Shown one piece after another: positions 53,743 to 62,414 of a DNA stretch of 64,000 bases. The stretch is from Chloroflexota bacterium. GTDB taxonomy: Bacteria > Chloroflexota > UBA11872 > VXNJ01. The position numbers and the translations under genes were made by a program. The stretch is taken from positions 147,749-211,748 of the forward strand of contig JAPOWW010000007.1 of the NCBI GenBank assembly GCA_026707405.1, read 5' to 3'. How positions within the stretch are numbered: the first letter of the stretch is position 1; each line of letters begins with the position of its first letter. Under the pieces are notes generated by a model that was not told where the DNA came from, did no database searches, and saw only the letters and a list, made by a program, of their open reading frames with translations.

Positions 53743-54885
53743 ATGCGCGTCCTCTTCGTCTCGAACCTTTTCCCACCTGATATCGGCGGGCCGGCGACGC
53801 ACATATCGAGGCTTGCCGCTGAGCTGCACGAACGCGGACACGCCGTCCGCGCCGTGGTTTGCACGGACGGCGACACAGGTCCCGGGCCGGAGCCATATCC
53901 CGTAAAGCGAGTCTCCAGGCGTCTGCCGGTGCCGCTGCGATTCGCGCACGTATTCGCCTGGGTGTGGCGGTGGGCGCTCCGGTCGGACATTGTGTACGTC
54001 AACGGTCTAGAGCTTCCGGCGGTATTCGGCGGCGCTGCCGCGTTCAAGCCCAGAATCCTGAAGGTCGTCGGCGATTTCGCTTGGGAGTACGCTACTCGGC
54101 AACTTTGGACTTCTGACACCATCGATGAATTCCAGACCCGGCGCTATGCGATCAAGGTCGAGTTGGTACGCCTGGCGCAAATGCTGTACTGCAAGTTCGC
54201 AACGCGCGTTGTCGTACCGAGCCTTTACCTCCAAGGACTCGTCGGCGGGTGGGGTGTACCGCCACGGAAAGTCGTCGTAATCAACAATGCGCTGACGAGC
54301 AGCCCGGAAATCCGCATCGGCCCGGACAAGCTTCGACGCTCGGTGGGTGTCGACGGCCCGATGGTGCTGACCGTGGCCAGGCTGTATTCCTGGAAGAAGA
54401 TCGACGATCTGATCCGCATGTCGCTGAGCTTCGGACCCGACGCCACGCTCGTGATAGCTGGAGACGGCCCCGAGCGCGGATTCCTTGAAAGTCTGGCCAG
54501 GACTGAAGGCGCGCGAGCGAAATTCATCGGAGCGGTGCCGCAGGCCGACGTTTACAGCTATCTCGCCGCCGCCGACGTGTTCGTCCTCAACACAAGCTAC
54601 GAAGGCATGTCTCATGTCCTGCTCGAAGCCCGCTGGGCGGGTGCCAAGATAGTCACGACCGCCGTCGGCGGAAACCTCGAAATACTGGAAGACCGGATCA
54701 ACGCGCTTCTTGTCGACTACGGTGACCACGAGGCGATGATTGAGGCAGTACGCGCTTTGTTATCCGATCGGAGTCTGGGATGTCGACTATCCGACGCCGC
54801 TCGCCAGGGACTGGCACAATACCGCTGGGACCGGCTGGTGGAGGAAACGGTGTCACTTTGCAAAGCCACAGCGGGGATCGCGTAG
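53743..54885 (+). CDS. Glycosyltransferase family 4 protein
   Basis: 380 residues of GT-B fold. N-terminal acceptor domain with the glycine-rich loop FPPDIGGPATHISRLAAEL (11-29); C-terminal donor domain (TVARLYSWKKIDDLI, VIAGDGPERGFL, SYEGMSHVLLEARWAGA) with the E-x7-E motif of retaining GT4 enzymes. Transfers a sugar from a nucleotide donor to a growing glycan at the cytoplasmic face of the membrane. First gene of the polysaccharide cluster on the plus strand. Donor and linkage not readable. Confidence 0.9.
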   Translation: MRVLFVSNLFPPDIGGPATHISRLAAELHERGHAVRAVVCTDGDTGPGPEPYPVKRVSRRLPVPLRFAHVFAWVWRWALRSDIVYVNGLELPAVFGGAAAFKPRILKVVGDFAWEYATRQLWTSDTIDEFQTRRYAIKVELVRLAQMLYCKFATRVVVPSLYLQGLVGGWGVPPRKVVVINNALTSSPEIRIGPDKLRRSVGVDGPMVLTVARLYSWKKIDDLIRMSLSFGPDATLVIAGDGPERGFLESLARTEGARAKFIGAVPQADVYSYLAAADVFVLNTSYEGMSHVLLEARWAGAKIVTTAVGGNLEILEDRINALLVDYGDHEAMIEAVRALLSDRSLGCRLSDAARQGLAQYRWDRLVEETVSLCKATAGIA

Positions 54886-54920
54886 GCGATAGGTCGCCGG
54901 GCGGAGGTGAGGGCCGCCCG

Positions 54921-54938
54921 CGCTGCGGATCCGCAGCG
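54921..54938. repeat. 18-bp perfect palindrome between cluster genes
   Basis: CGCTGCGGATCCGCAGCG is self-complementary over 18 bp in the 110-bp gap after the first glycosyltransferase. As RNA it can only fold with a small loop; TTTTT appears about 25 bases later (54964-54968), too far for a classic terminator. Confidence 0.4.
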
Positions 54939-54995
54939 TTCGGCCAGCTCAGGCTTGCACCGGTTTTTCACCTCCCTGCGCCGGGATCACGCTAG

Positions 54996-56399
54996 ATGCC
55001 GGCTGTCCCTGAACGAAAGCAACCGGAAGCCTTGCGCCTCCGGGACGCGGTTCTCGAAGGACCGGCATCCAGAGCCAGGCTGATCGGTCTGGCCGCAGGC
55101 GTACTGGGCGCTGTCACCACGGCGGTCTTTATTGAAGCCTTCTTCGTCCTGGTAGGCCTAATCGCCCCCCACAGCACCATCGAGGGGCTGGGGCCGGCCC
55201 GGTTCGTATCGGACGGCCAGCGGCTGGGCCAGGTGGCAAGCATCGGCGAGGGAGCCGCAGGCGGACTAGCGTTTATATCCGACCTGCGGTTCGCGTTCGT
55301 CGTCTTCGGTCTTTCGGGATTCGCGTTCGGACAAGTGTTCCACAGCGTCGGACGGTCTAGAGCATCGTGGAGTCTCGCCGGAGTCATGCTGCCGATATTC
55401 GGAGCGTGCATGGCCGGAATCGCGATCTGGGGCTATCTGTCCATGCTCGCGTACGGTTCCCGGTTGGCGGACCGTGAACACTGGGCGGACAAGACTCTCA
55501 CCGACCGTATCTGGACTTCCGACATTGGAATTCTGATCGTGAGTTTGCTGATTACGGTGCCTGTAAGCCTGGCGCTTCTGACTCTATGGCGATGGTGGTT
55601 CGCCCGGATCGCTCGATTCCTCGTTCCGACCGCCAAACCGGTCGAAAAAGCGCCTTCCGAGACCGAGGAAGAAGCGCCTGTTTCCTACATCGAATATCAG
55701 CAGCGCGTCCGCCGCGCCAAGCGCGATTCGGTCGAGCTGAGAGCGGTCGAGCGAGACTGGCGCCGTGTCCCCGACCCGATACTCGAAGCGACCGTCGTTG
55801 TCGATCGGGACAGCACCAGGGAAGTGCCTCCATGGATGGAGCCGATGGCAAAGCTGAACTCGACGCTCGGAAGACCGCTGCTAGCGGTGTTCGTGGTGTC
55901 GCTGGCGATCTGGTTCGCTGCGGGTGTCGCCCGCGACCGCCAGGACTGGAACCTTCAGCGCAACTCTCTGGCCCTCAGTTCGGAGATCCCAATCGCGTTG
56001 ACGTTGAAGGTCACCGACTTCACTAAGTCGCTGCGAATCTTCGCGCTCTCTGGCCTGGGAACCCTGGATGTCGTCTTGGAAGATCCAAGCGATGAGGAGC
56101 CTGTGGAAATCGGGAGCGACGTAGTAATCAACGCGCGCGAACCCGGTAGGGCTGAGGTAAACCGCGCCAGGTCGATATCTCATGACTTCGAGAACACCCC
56201 GCCAGGCTTCTATCGCGTCGTGCTGACCTTGACGTCGGGCGACCTGGTCCGGTTGGGATATTCGCTCGGGTTCGACGTCCCCGACTCCTGGCGCTTCGTC
56301 GGCGCGCTTCTCGGCTTCGCGGCGGCGGGCCTGATTGCTTCGCTGCTGGGGCTGATCGGAATAACCATTGGGAATGTGGTGGCCTATTTCCGCCGCTAG
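54996..56399 (+). CDS. Polytopic membrane protein, unknown function
   Basis: 467 residues. TM helices at about 30-53, 95-115, 125-150 and 168-190, a basic cytoplasmic stretch (about 200-290: QQRVRRAKRDSVELRAVERDW), TM at about 303-322, an extracytoplasmic beta-rich region (about 330-430), then a final pair of TM helices (about 432-460). No transporter or glycosyltransferase motif found. It sits between glycosyltransferase genes, so a role in surface-polymer export or assembly is possible but unproven. Confidence 0.6.
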   Translation: MPAVPERKQPEALRLRDAVLEGPASRARLIGLAAGVLGAVTTAVFIEAFFVLVGLIAPHSTIEGLGPARFVSDGQRLGQVASIGEGAAGGLAFISDLRFAFVVFGLSGFAFGQVFHSVGRSRASWSLAGVMLPIFGACMAGIAIWGYLSMLAYGSRLADREHWADKTLTDRIWTSDIGILIVSLLITVPVSLALLTLWRWWFARIARFLVPTAKPVEKAPSETEEEAPVSYIEYQQRVRRAKRDSVELRAVERDWRRVPDPILEATVVVDRDSTREVPPWMEPMAKLNSTLGRPLLAVFVVSLAIWFAAGVARDRQDWNLQRNSLALSSEIPIALTLKVTDFTKSLRIFALSGLGTLDVVLEDPSDEEPVEIGSDVVINAREPGRAEVNRARSISHDFENTPPGFYRVVLTLTSGDLVRLGYSLGFDVPDSWRFVGALLGFAAAGLIASLLGLIGITIGNVVAYFRR

Positions 56400-56521
56400 C
56401 CACACTTGCCAGGACACTCCCTTCCACCCAGCCCCCGAGAATAGTGTGCGCGGATTACCTTTTCGTTCGGCCGCGCTGGGTCATAATGATCGGCGAATGA
56501 CCACCAGCAGCGAAACAGATT

Positions 56522-57670
56522 TTGGATAGTCTCAACCTCCTAATGCTCAGCGGCGACAGGGATATCGCTCAGGGTAAGCTTGGGCCTTTTCACGTCACCC
56601 TCGGCGGACTAGCGCCCCACTTCGACCGTATCGATGTGATCACTCCTCCCTCCGTCGGAGCCTCGTTCCGCAGCCTGCACGGAAACGTGTTCGTGCATCC
56701 CAGTCTCCGCAGCCGCTGGTCGCAATCAGGCTTCATATCGAGCAAGGCGGCCGAGTTGATAAGCAAACGGCTCTACTCGCTCGTCGTAAGTCACGACTTT
56801 GGCCGCTTTTACAATGGCATGGCGGCCCAGAACCTCAAGTCGACGTTTGGGATTCCATTCGTGTCTGAAATTCACCATGTGCCGGGGCATCCCCGCGCGG
56901 CGAACGCTACCGAGATGGTCCTGAAGCTCTTGACGCGGTGGTACGTGCAGTGGGTGCGCAGTGAGGTGCAGGCCTTTCGCGTGGTCAATCGTAAAGAGAT
57001 GCCCGCGCTGCTCGCTTCGTGGGACGTTCCCGCAGACCGAATCCTTACGTTGTCGTCAGCATACCTTGATTTCGAGGTCTTCCATCCCAAGGCGGGCGCT
57101 CCAGCTCGCTGGGACGTGGTTTTCTGCGGCCGGCTTGTCCCCAACAAAGGGTTGGACCTGCTCGCAAAGGCCGCGGGAATCGTCGCAACGATCCGTCCGC
57201 AAACTAAGTTCCTGGTAATAGGCGAGGGGCCCGAGACGCCAGGATTCAAGCGCGATCTGGCGACTGCGGGAGCTCTGTCAAACTTCAGCTTTGCCGGCTG
57301 GCTACCCTCCCAAAAGGAAGTGTCCAACGCCTACTCTCAATCGAAGATGTTGATTTGCACGTCGTACAACGAGGGGCTGCCCCGCGTATGCCTGGAGGCC
57401 ATGGCCTGCGGAACTCCGGTTGTTTCGACGCCGGTTGGAATCATGCCCGAAGTAGTCCGGGACGGACTCAATGGACGCATCGTTCAATGGGACGCTCGGG
57501 AAATAGCCTCCGCCGTGCTAAATACAGTCGGCGATCCGGAGACACGGTCCTCGATGGGCGCTTTGAGCGTGGAAGCGGTTAGGCCGCTCGCCAGAGACAT
57601 AACTCTCGAGCGCTACGCGGCGGCTTACCGGGAGCTGGCTCTCATCAATTCCAAGAGGCTCGCGGCTTGA
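56522..57670 (+). CDS. Glycosyltransferase family 4 protein
   Basis: 382 residues. GT4 donor-domain motifs: VFCGRLVPNKGLDLLAKAA (about 199-217), LVIGEGPETPGFK, and SYNEGLPRVCLEAMACGTPVVSTPVGIMPEVV with the E-x7-E pair. TTG is the only usable start after an in-frame stop at 56498, and no strong ribosome site is visible. Its stop overlaps the start of the next gene (TTGA), so translation is coupled. The acceptor is unknown. Confidence 0.88.
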   Translation: MDSLNLLMLSGDRDIAQGKLGPFHVTLGGLAPHFDRIDVITPPSVGASFRSLHGNVFVHPSLRSRWSQSGFISSKAAELISKRLYSLVVSHDFGRFYNGMAAQNLKSTFGIPFVSEIHHVPGHPRAANATEMVLKLLTRWYVQWVRSEVQAFRVVNRKEMPALLASWDVPADRILTLSSAYLDFEVFHPKAGAPARWDVVFCGRLVPNKGLDLLAKAAGIVATIRPQTKFLVIGEGPETPGFKRDLATAGALSNFSFAGWLPSQKEVSNAYSQSKMLICTSYNEGLPRVCLEAMACGTPVVSTPVGIMPEVVRDGLNGRIVQWDAREIASAVLNTVGDPETRSSMGALSVEAVRPLARDITLERYAAAYRELALINSKRLAA

Positions 57671-58773
57671 GAGTTCTGATGATCGTCCAGGAGCTGGATG
57701 AATCGAGCAGCGTATTGCGCGTTGCGCACGACTGGGCCGAAGCGATTTCCTTGAGGGTGGATGAACTTGTAGTCGCCGCCGCACGGGTCGGCACATTCCA
57801 GCTTCCCGACAACGTTAGCGTCACGCCGCTGCGCCGCACCGAGGGGGTCTCCGCCAAGCGTGCGGCGGTTGCGCTGGCGGCCGAGCTTGGGCGGCGCGTC
57901 TCGACGAAAAGTGTAGACCTGGTATTCGCGCACATGGTTCCGGCTTACGCCTTGATGGCTGCTGCCTTTGCCAAACCGGTGGGTGTGCCCGTATGCCTCT
58001 GGTACGCCAGCCATGGACTCTCGAACCGGCTCCGATTCGCCCACCGAATCGTCGACGCCATCGCGACCGCATCGACCGACAGCTATCCTCTGGAAGGCGC
58101 CAAGGTGGCGGTTCTGGGCCACGGTATTGACGCGTCGCGATATACGGCACCAGACGTCGCCAAGTCCGATCCCCCGGTCATAATCGCCGCCTCTCGGATC
58201 ACACCGATGAAGCAGGTCCATCTGGCGGTAGATGCGCTCGGACACGCCGTGCTGCGCGACCACCCCAATACCCCGATCCTGGAAGTGGCCGGAACGCCGT
58301 TCCACGATGGCGACCGGGACTACCTGCGAAGCCTGCATAGACGTACCGACGAATTGGAATTGACGGAGAGAGTCCGGTTCCTCGGCGCCGTGCCCGGCGA
58401 CGAAATGCCGTTAGCGCTGGCCAGAACGCACGTGGCCCTCTCACTTCGAGAAGCGCCTTCCCTGGACAAGAACGGCCTCGAAGGTTTGCTGGCCGGAGTG
58501 CCCGTCGTATCGAACAATCCCTCGTACAAGCCGGTCGTTGGTCCGTTTGCCGACGATCTCTACGTCGAGGGCGACGATGCCGCAGCCCTCGCGACTAAGA
58601 TCGCCCATCTGCTCGACAACGCGGAATTGCGCGCGCGGATTGCCGCCTCTCTTCGGGAAACCGTCGAAGCCGATCACGGGTTGTCAGGCTTTGCCGACCG
58701 GCTGACCGACCTCTTCGACGCTGTTTGCCGCGGCACGTTTCCACGCTCGGCCCAACAGGCGGTGGGAGGCTAG
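57667..58773 (+). CDS. Glycosyltransferase family 4 protein
   Basis: 368 residues. N-terminal MRVLMIVQELDESSSV, a GT-B acceptor domain, and donor domain motifs ASRITPMKQVHLAVDAL (about 178), RFLGAVPGDEMPLALA and SLREAPSLDKNGLEGLLAGVPVVSNN, in which SLDKNGLEG keeps the position of the E-x7-E motif in modified form. Coupled to the preceding gene by a 4-nt overlap. Probably extends the same glycan as its neighbours. Confidence 0.87.
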   Translation: MRVLMIVQELDESSSVLRVAHDWAEAISLRVDELVVAAARVGTFQLPDNVSVTPLRRTEGVSAKRAAVALAAELGRRVSTKSVDLVFAHMVPAYALMAAAFAKPVGVPVCLWYASHGLSNRLRFAHRIVDAIATASTDSYPLEGAKVAVLGHGIDASRYTAPDVAKSDPPVIIAASRITPMKQVHLAVDALGHAVLRDHPNTPILEVAGTPFHDGDRDYLRSLHRRTDELELTERVRFLGAVPGDEMPLALARTHVALSLREAPSLDKNGLEGLLAGVPVVSNNPSYKPVVGPFADDLYVEGDDAAALATKIAHLLDNAELRARIAASLRETVEADHGLSGFADRLTDLFDAVCRGTFPRSAQQAVGG

Positions 58774-58783
58774 ACGCGAATTG

Positions 58784-59386
58784 ATGGGGAAATGGGGTCG
58801 ACTGCTGGCCCGGCTGGTCATTCAACTTCCAGACTTCCCGTGGTTCAGTCCCTACGACCAGGCCGTAACCGCGCTGCGCCGTGCGGTCCTAACGCTAGAC
58901 GGCCGGGTCTCGGTGGGCCGCGACGTAAAGCTGCATCCAAAGTTCTACTACCCCCGAGGCGTGTCCATAAATCTCGGCGACGGTTGCGAGATCAAGCGCG
59001 ACGTTAGAGTCGGTCGGGAATACGGAGTAACCGATATTGCCGAGCTTCGAATCGGAGCCGAAACCGAGGTACTGTCCGGCTGCCGGATCGATTGCTCCGG
59101 CTCGGTGACAATCGGAGAAGCGTCCCATATCGGCCGGGATTGTCAGATAATCACTCACAAACATGAAACGGCCAGCCGCGACACACCCGTCTTGCGTGCG
59201 GCGATCACTACAAGCCCGGTGACAATCGGCGACGACGTGATGATCTACAGTGACGTTGTGATTCTCCCAGGAGTGAACATTGGCAACGGGGCGGTCGTGG
59301 CTGTTCGGTCCGTCGTGACGAGCGATGTCGAGCCGCACCAAATCGTCGCCGGAGTACCGGCCCGGAAAATCGGCGAGCGCGTGTGA
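58784..59386 (+). CDS. Hexapeptide-repeat acyltransferase (WbbJ/maltose-acetyltransferase-like)
   Basis: About 200 residues; ATG at 58784 is preferred to the adjacent TTG. Left-handed beta-helix repeats run from about residue 65 to 190 (TVLSG/IDCSGSVTIGEASHIG, VTIGDDVMIYSDVVILPGVNIGNGAVV), with the catalytic-type His in ITHKHE and the terminal VAGVPARKIGERV. Cytosolic trimeric O-acetyl or acyl transferase that would decorate a sugar in this cluster. The N-terminal 40 residues are hydrophobic-amphipathic. The toroid-protein gene overlaps by 4 nt. Confidence 0.88.
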   Translation: MGKWGRLLARLVIQLPDFPWFSPYDQAVTALRRAVLTLDGRVSVGRDVKLHPKFYYPRGVSINLGDGCEIKRDVRVGREYGVTDIAELRIGAETEVLSGCRIDCSGSVTIGEASHIGRDCQIITHKHETASRDTPVLRAAITTSPVTIGDDVMIYSDVVILPGVNIGNGAVVAVRSVVTSDVEPHQIVAGVPARKIGERV

Positions 59387-61200
59387 CTGAGCCCCAGGCG
59401 ACGCCCAACCTTCTACAGCAGAGTGCAGAGGTGTTGGACGCGCTGGCCCGGGTCTCTGACTATATGCACGCCGCTACTGCGGCGACGGGCGAGCTGGTGT
59501 GTTCCGAGCACGGCATCGATCACACCGGGCGCTCGGCGCGATCAATTATCATCGACTGCTTTCTGTATGCGACAACCGGTGACCCACAATATCTAAGCCG
59601 GGCGGAATCGCGCGCGGTCACGATCGCCAACCGGCTGACCCAAGACCCGGATCACGGCACGTGGATATACCATCCTGGCAGACTGCATCCGGCCAACAAC
59701 TCGAACAACGTCATCGACAGCGGCGAGTGTACCGACGCCTTATCTACCCTCATCCTTCGGTTTGGGGATGAGATCGTCCCGGACCTCCGGAGTCTTGCGC
59801 TCGAAGCAATTACGAGAAATTGCCAGTCCTATCTCCTCAACGCGGTTGTATCCAAGGAAGTAACAAACCAGCGCCTGTGGGGCGCTGCCGGACTGGCGGC
59901 AGCCTTCAGGCTGACCGGCGATTCAAGCTGGAAAGCTGCAGCAATCGAATCCGTTGAGAGATCTATCGACGACCAAAACCGCGACGGTTCGTTTCCCTAC
60001 CACCCCTGCCCTATCCGCTTCGGTATTCACCAAGGGGCGGCTGGCGTCAGCGTCTACTACCAATCACGGGTGCTGGCTTTTGCGGCGTACGCACTTTCGC
60101 TCTGCGGCGAGCTTGAGACGTTTCGACAGCCACTGCAAGCCGGCCTCGACTTCCTTCGCGCGGCCTCTACGCCCAGCGGCTACAAGCCGCTTGCTGTCGA
60201 GTCCAAGCGATGGTTTTGGGCGAGCGACGCGGAAGCAGGCAGCCATCCCTACGATATCTACGCGCTCGCCGCATTGGGGAAGAACGACAACGTTCGCGAT
60301 GACATCGGCTTCAAGTGTGCGCGTCTCCTTGAAACGCAGGATGAAGACGGCGCCTTTCGCGGCGTGCCCACGGGCGATCCCGGCTTTCTATGCCGTCACT
60401 TCCACACAGCGGACGTGGCTTGGCTGGCGCGGGCCTGCGAGATAACCGATATACAACCGGATTTCGCTAACGGCGCACTGCCGGCAGGCGATCCCGTACG
60501 CCTCTTCCCAAACGCCGGAGTCATTCGTATGCAGACTCCTGACACCTGTGCGCTGATTGCCGCACGCCGCGAACCCCGCAACCTTCTGTGGGGAGCCGCG
60601 GCCGACCACGGCGAGGTTGTCTATCTCGGCAGGCGCCGTCGTGGATGGCAAAACGAGGCTATCGGGGTGGGGAGCGGTGGGGAAGGTTGGTCTTCGTCCG
60701 AACGATTAAGAGTTCAGGACAGCTTAGGCGCCATGCTTAGAACAAACCGACTAGACCGCGATCTGCGATTTCGACTGCACGTGGCAAGGAGCATCTGGCA
60801 TTCGGGACGCAGGCTGCGGGCGGTCATTCAACTGGCCCGCGATACTCGCCAACTTATCACCGACGCCTTTGGACCGCGATTTGGGAGCCGGTTCTGGCGA
60901 GGCTGGCAAGCAACCAAAGCGCCCCATAGAGCAACGTTGGTCGGCGGAATGGCGAACATGGAAGGCAACACGCTCGAAGGCGTGACCATTCGGCGAGACT
61001 ATGAAATCAACGAACAAGGTCTCAGCGTGGTCGAAACCCTGGAAAGCGAGTCCCCAATTACTGACCTTTCGTACTCTCCTCCCGAAGGAGTGGAGAGCCT
61101 CGACGTGGAATCCGCCTGGGAGTGGTCTGCCAGTCGAGGCGGGCTGCGAATTCAAGCAGATCAAAGACCCGGGACTATTTCCGTCTCCTACCGGCGTTGA
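59383..61200 (+). CDS. (Alpha/alpha)-toroid protein in polysaccharide cluster, family not recognised
   Basis: 605 residues. Residues 1-345 or so are tandem helical hairpins with aromatic-rich loops (GTWIYHPGRLHPANN, RDGSFPYHPCPIRFG, VYYQSRVLAFAAYAL, EDGAFRGVPTGDPGFLCRHFH), the pattern of an alpha/alpha barrel as in polysaccharide lyases and several glycosidases. Residues 400-605 are beta-rich, like the C-terminal half of heparinase-type lyases. No signal peptide, so probably cytosolic. GTG start overlapping the acyltransferase by 4 nt. I cannot assign a reaction; a lyase/epimerase-like act on the cluster's glycan is the best guess. Confidence 0.6.
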   Translation: MTEPQATPNLLQQSAEVLDALARVSDYMHAATAATGELVCSEHGIDHTGRSARSIIIDCFLYATTGDPQYLSRAESRAVTIANRLTQDPDHGTWIYHPGRLHPANNSNNVIDSGECTDALSTLILRFGDEIVPDLRSLALEAITRNCQSYLLNAVVSKEVTNQRLWGAAGLAAAFRLTGDSSWKAAAIESVERSIDDQNRDGSFPYHPCPIRFGIHQGAAGVSVYYQSRVLAFAAYALSLCGELETFRQPLQAGLDFLRAASTPSGYKPLAVESKRWFWASDAEAGSHPYDIYALAALGKNDNVRDDIGFKCARLLETQDEDGAFRGVPTGDPGFLCRHFHTADVAWLARACEITDIQPDFANGALPAGDPVRLFPNAGVIRMQTPDTCALIAARREPRNLLWGAAADHGEVVYLGRRRRGWQNEAIGVGSGGEGWSSSERLRVQDSLGAMLRTNRLDRDLRFRLHVARSIWHSGRRLRAVIQLARDTRQLITDAFGPRFGSRFWRGWQATKAPHRATLVGGMANMEGNTLEGVTIRRDYEINEQGLSVVETLESESPITDLSYSPPEGVESLDVESAWEWSASRGGLRIQADQRPGTISVSYRR

Positions 61201-61229
61201 GCGCTCCCGCGGTGTTCCGGGAACTCGTA

Positions 61230-62414
61230 ATGGTTGCCAACGTGCGGGTCCCCAGTGAACGTGCGCACGTATTGCAGATAATGCAGATGGCCGCCGGTTT
61301 CTCGACAATCTTCCAGCGCGTACGAGTGGTCTATCCCGTCCGCGCCAACACCGAGCTCATGAAGCGCGTGCGAAACGTGTTCGACTACTACTCAGTTAGA
61401 GAATGCTTCGGACTCGTCGGGCTGCCTTGCATCGATCCTGTGAAAAGGGTCACCCTTGACTGGCCCTGGCTGGCTTCGGGACCGCTGCCCCGCATAGCCC
61501 ACTTCATTCAGATTTTGACCTTCACGTTCGCCGCATTGTTATTCGTTGCCAGACTGCCCGCCTGCGTCGTGTATTCCCGCGATCTGCTCGTCCTCACCAT
61601 CCTGAACCTGTCTTCTACTGGGCGGGGCAGGCTTTTTGTCTTCGAGGTACATACGCTGCCACGCTCGCTTTTCGCCAGGAAGCTCCATCTGTGGTCGGCG
61701 CGCCGCGCCGACGCCATCGTCGCGATCTCCGACCACCTTCGCAATTGGTACGTCGAAATGGGTCTCGATCCAAAAAGCATCCTTACCGCACGCGACGGCG
61801 TTGACTTCGACGCCTATTCCAGTCTCCCCGCCAAGTCACTGGCGAGAGAACGTCTTGGAATAGATCCCGACTCCACGATGGTGGTCTATACAGGCCACTT
61901 CTTTCCGTGGAAAGGCGCGGATACGCTGGTTGATGCCGTCCGGCATCTGCCCGACCACTGGCACGTCGTCCTGGTTGGCGGCATCGAGCCGGACTTGAGC
62001 AGGATTCGGGATCTTGCTTCGACCAACGAGCGCATCCGAGTTGTCGGTCATCTACCCGTCCACGACGCCGCCCTGTATCTGGCCGCCGCCGATGTAGCCG
62101 TTCTGCCTAATTCCGGCAACGCCGATATCTCAGCAAGATACACCTCACCTTTGAAGCTGTTTGAGTATCTTGCGTCCGACAAGCCCGTCGTGGCGTCCGA
62201 CGTGCCGGCCGTGCGTGAAATCGTACGGAACCATCATTCAGCGCTTCTGGTTAAACCCGACGATTCCGCCGCACTTGCGGCCGGAATCGAGCGAGTCGCG
62301 ATGGATGAACAGTTGCGGAATAAGCTCACCCTCAACGCCCGGGAGGTCGCGCGCGAATACTCCTGGAATTCACGAGCCGCGCTCGTCAAGGCATTTCTCG
62401 AGAGACTGGATTGA
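61230..62414 (+). CDS. Glycosyltransferase family 4 protein
   Basis: 394 residues from ATG 61230; an in-frame GTG at 61212 adds 6, and earlier starts overlap the toroid gene. Acceptor domain begins VANVRVPSERAHVLQIMQMAAGF; the middle is hydrophobic (FIQILTFTFAALLFVARL), giving membrane association. The donor domain has MVVYTGHFFPWKGADTLVDA, VVLVGGIEPDLSRI and SARYTSPLKLFEYLASDKPVVASDVPAVREIV, with Glu/Lys spacing typical of GT4. The next gene starts within its stop codon (TTGA). Confidence 0.88.
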   Translation: MVANVRVPSERAHVLQIMQMAAGFSTIFQRVRVVYPVRANTELMKRVRNVFDYYSVRECFGLVGLPCIDPVKRVTLDWPWLASGPLPRIAHFIQILTFTFAALLFVARLPACVVYSRDLLVLTILNLSSTGRGRLFVFEVHTLPRSLFARKLHLWSARRADAIVAISDHLRNWYVEMGLDPKSILTARDGVDFDAYSSLPAKSLARERLGIDPDSTMVVYTGHFFPWKGADTLVDAVRHLPDHWHVVLVGGIEPDLSRIRDLASTNERIRVVGHLPVHDAALYLAAADVAVLPNSGNADISARYTSPLKLFEYLASDKPVVASDVPAVREIVRNHHSALLVKPDDSAALAAGIERVAMDEQLRNKLTLNAREVAREYSWNSRAALVKAFLERLD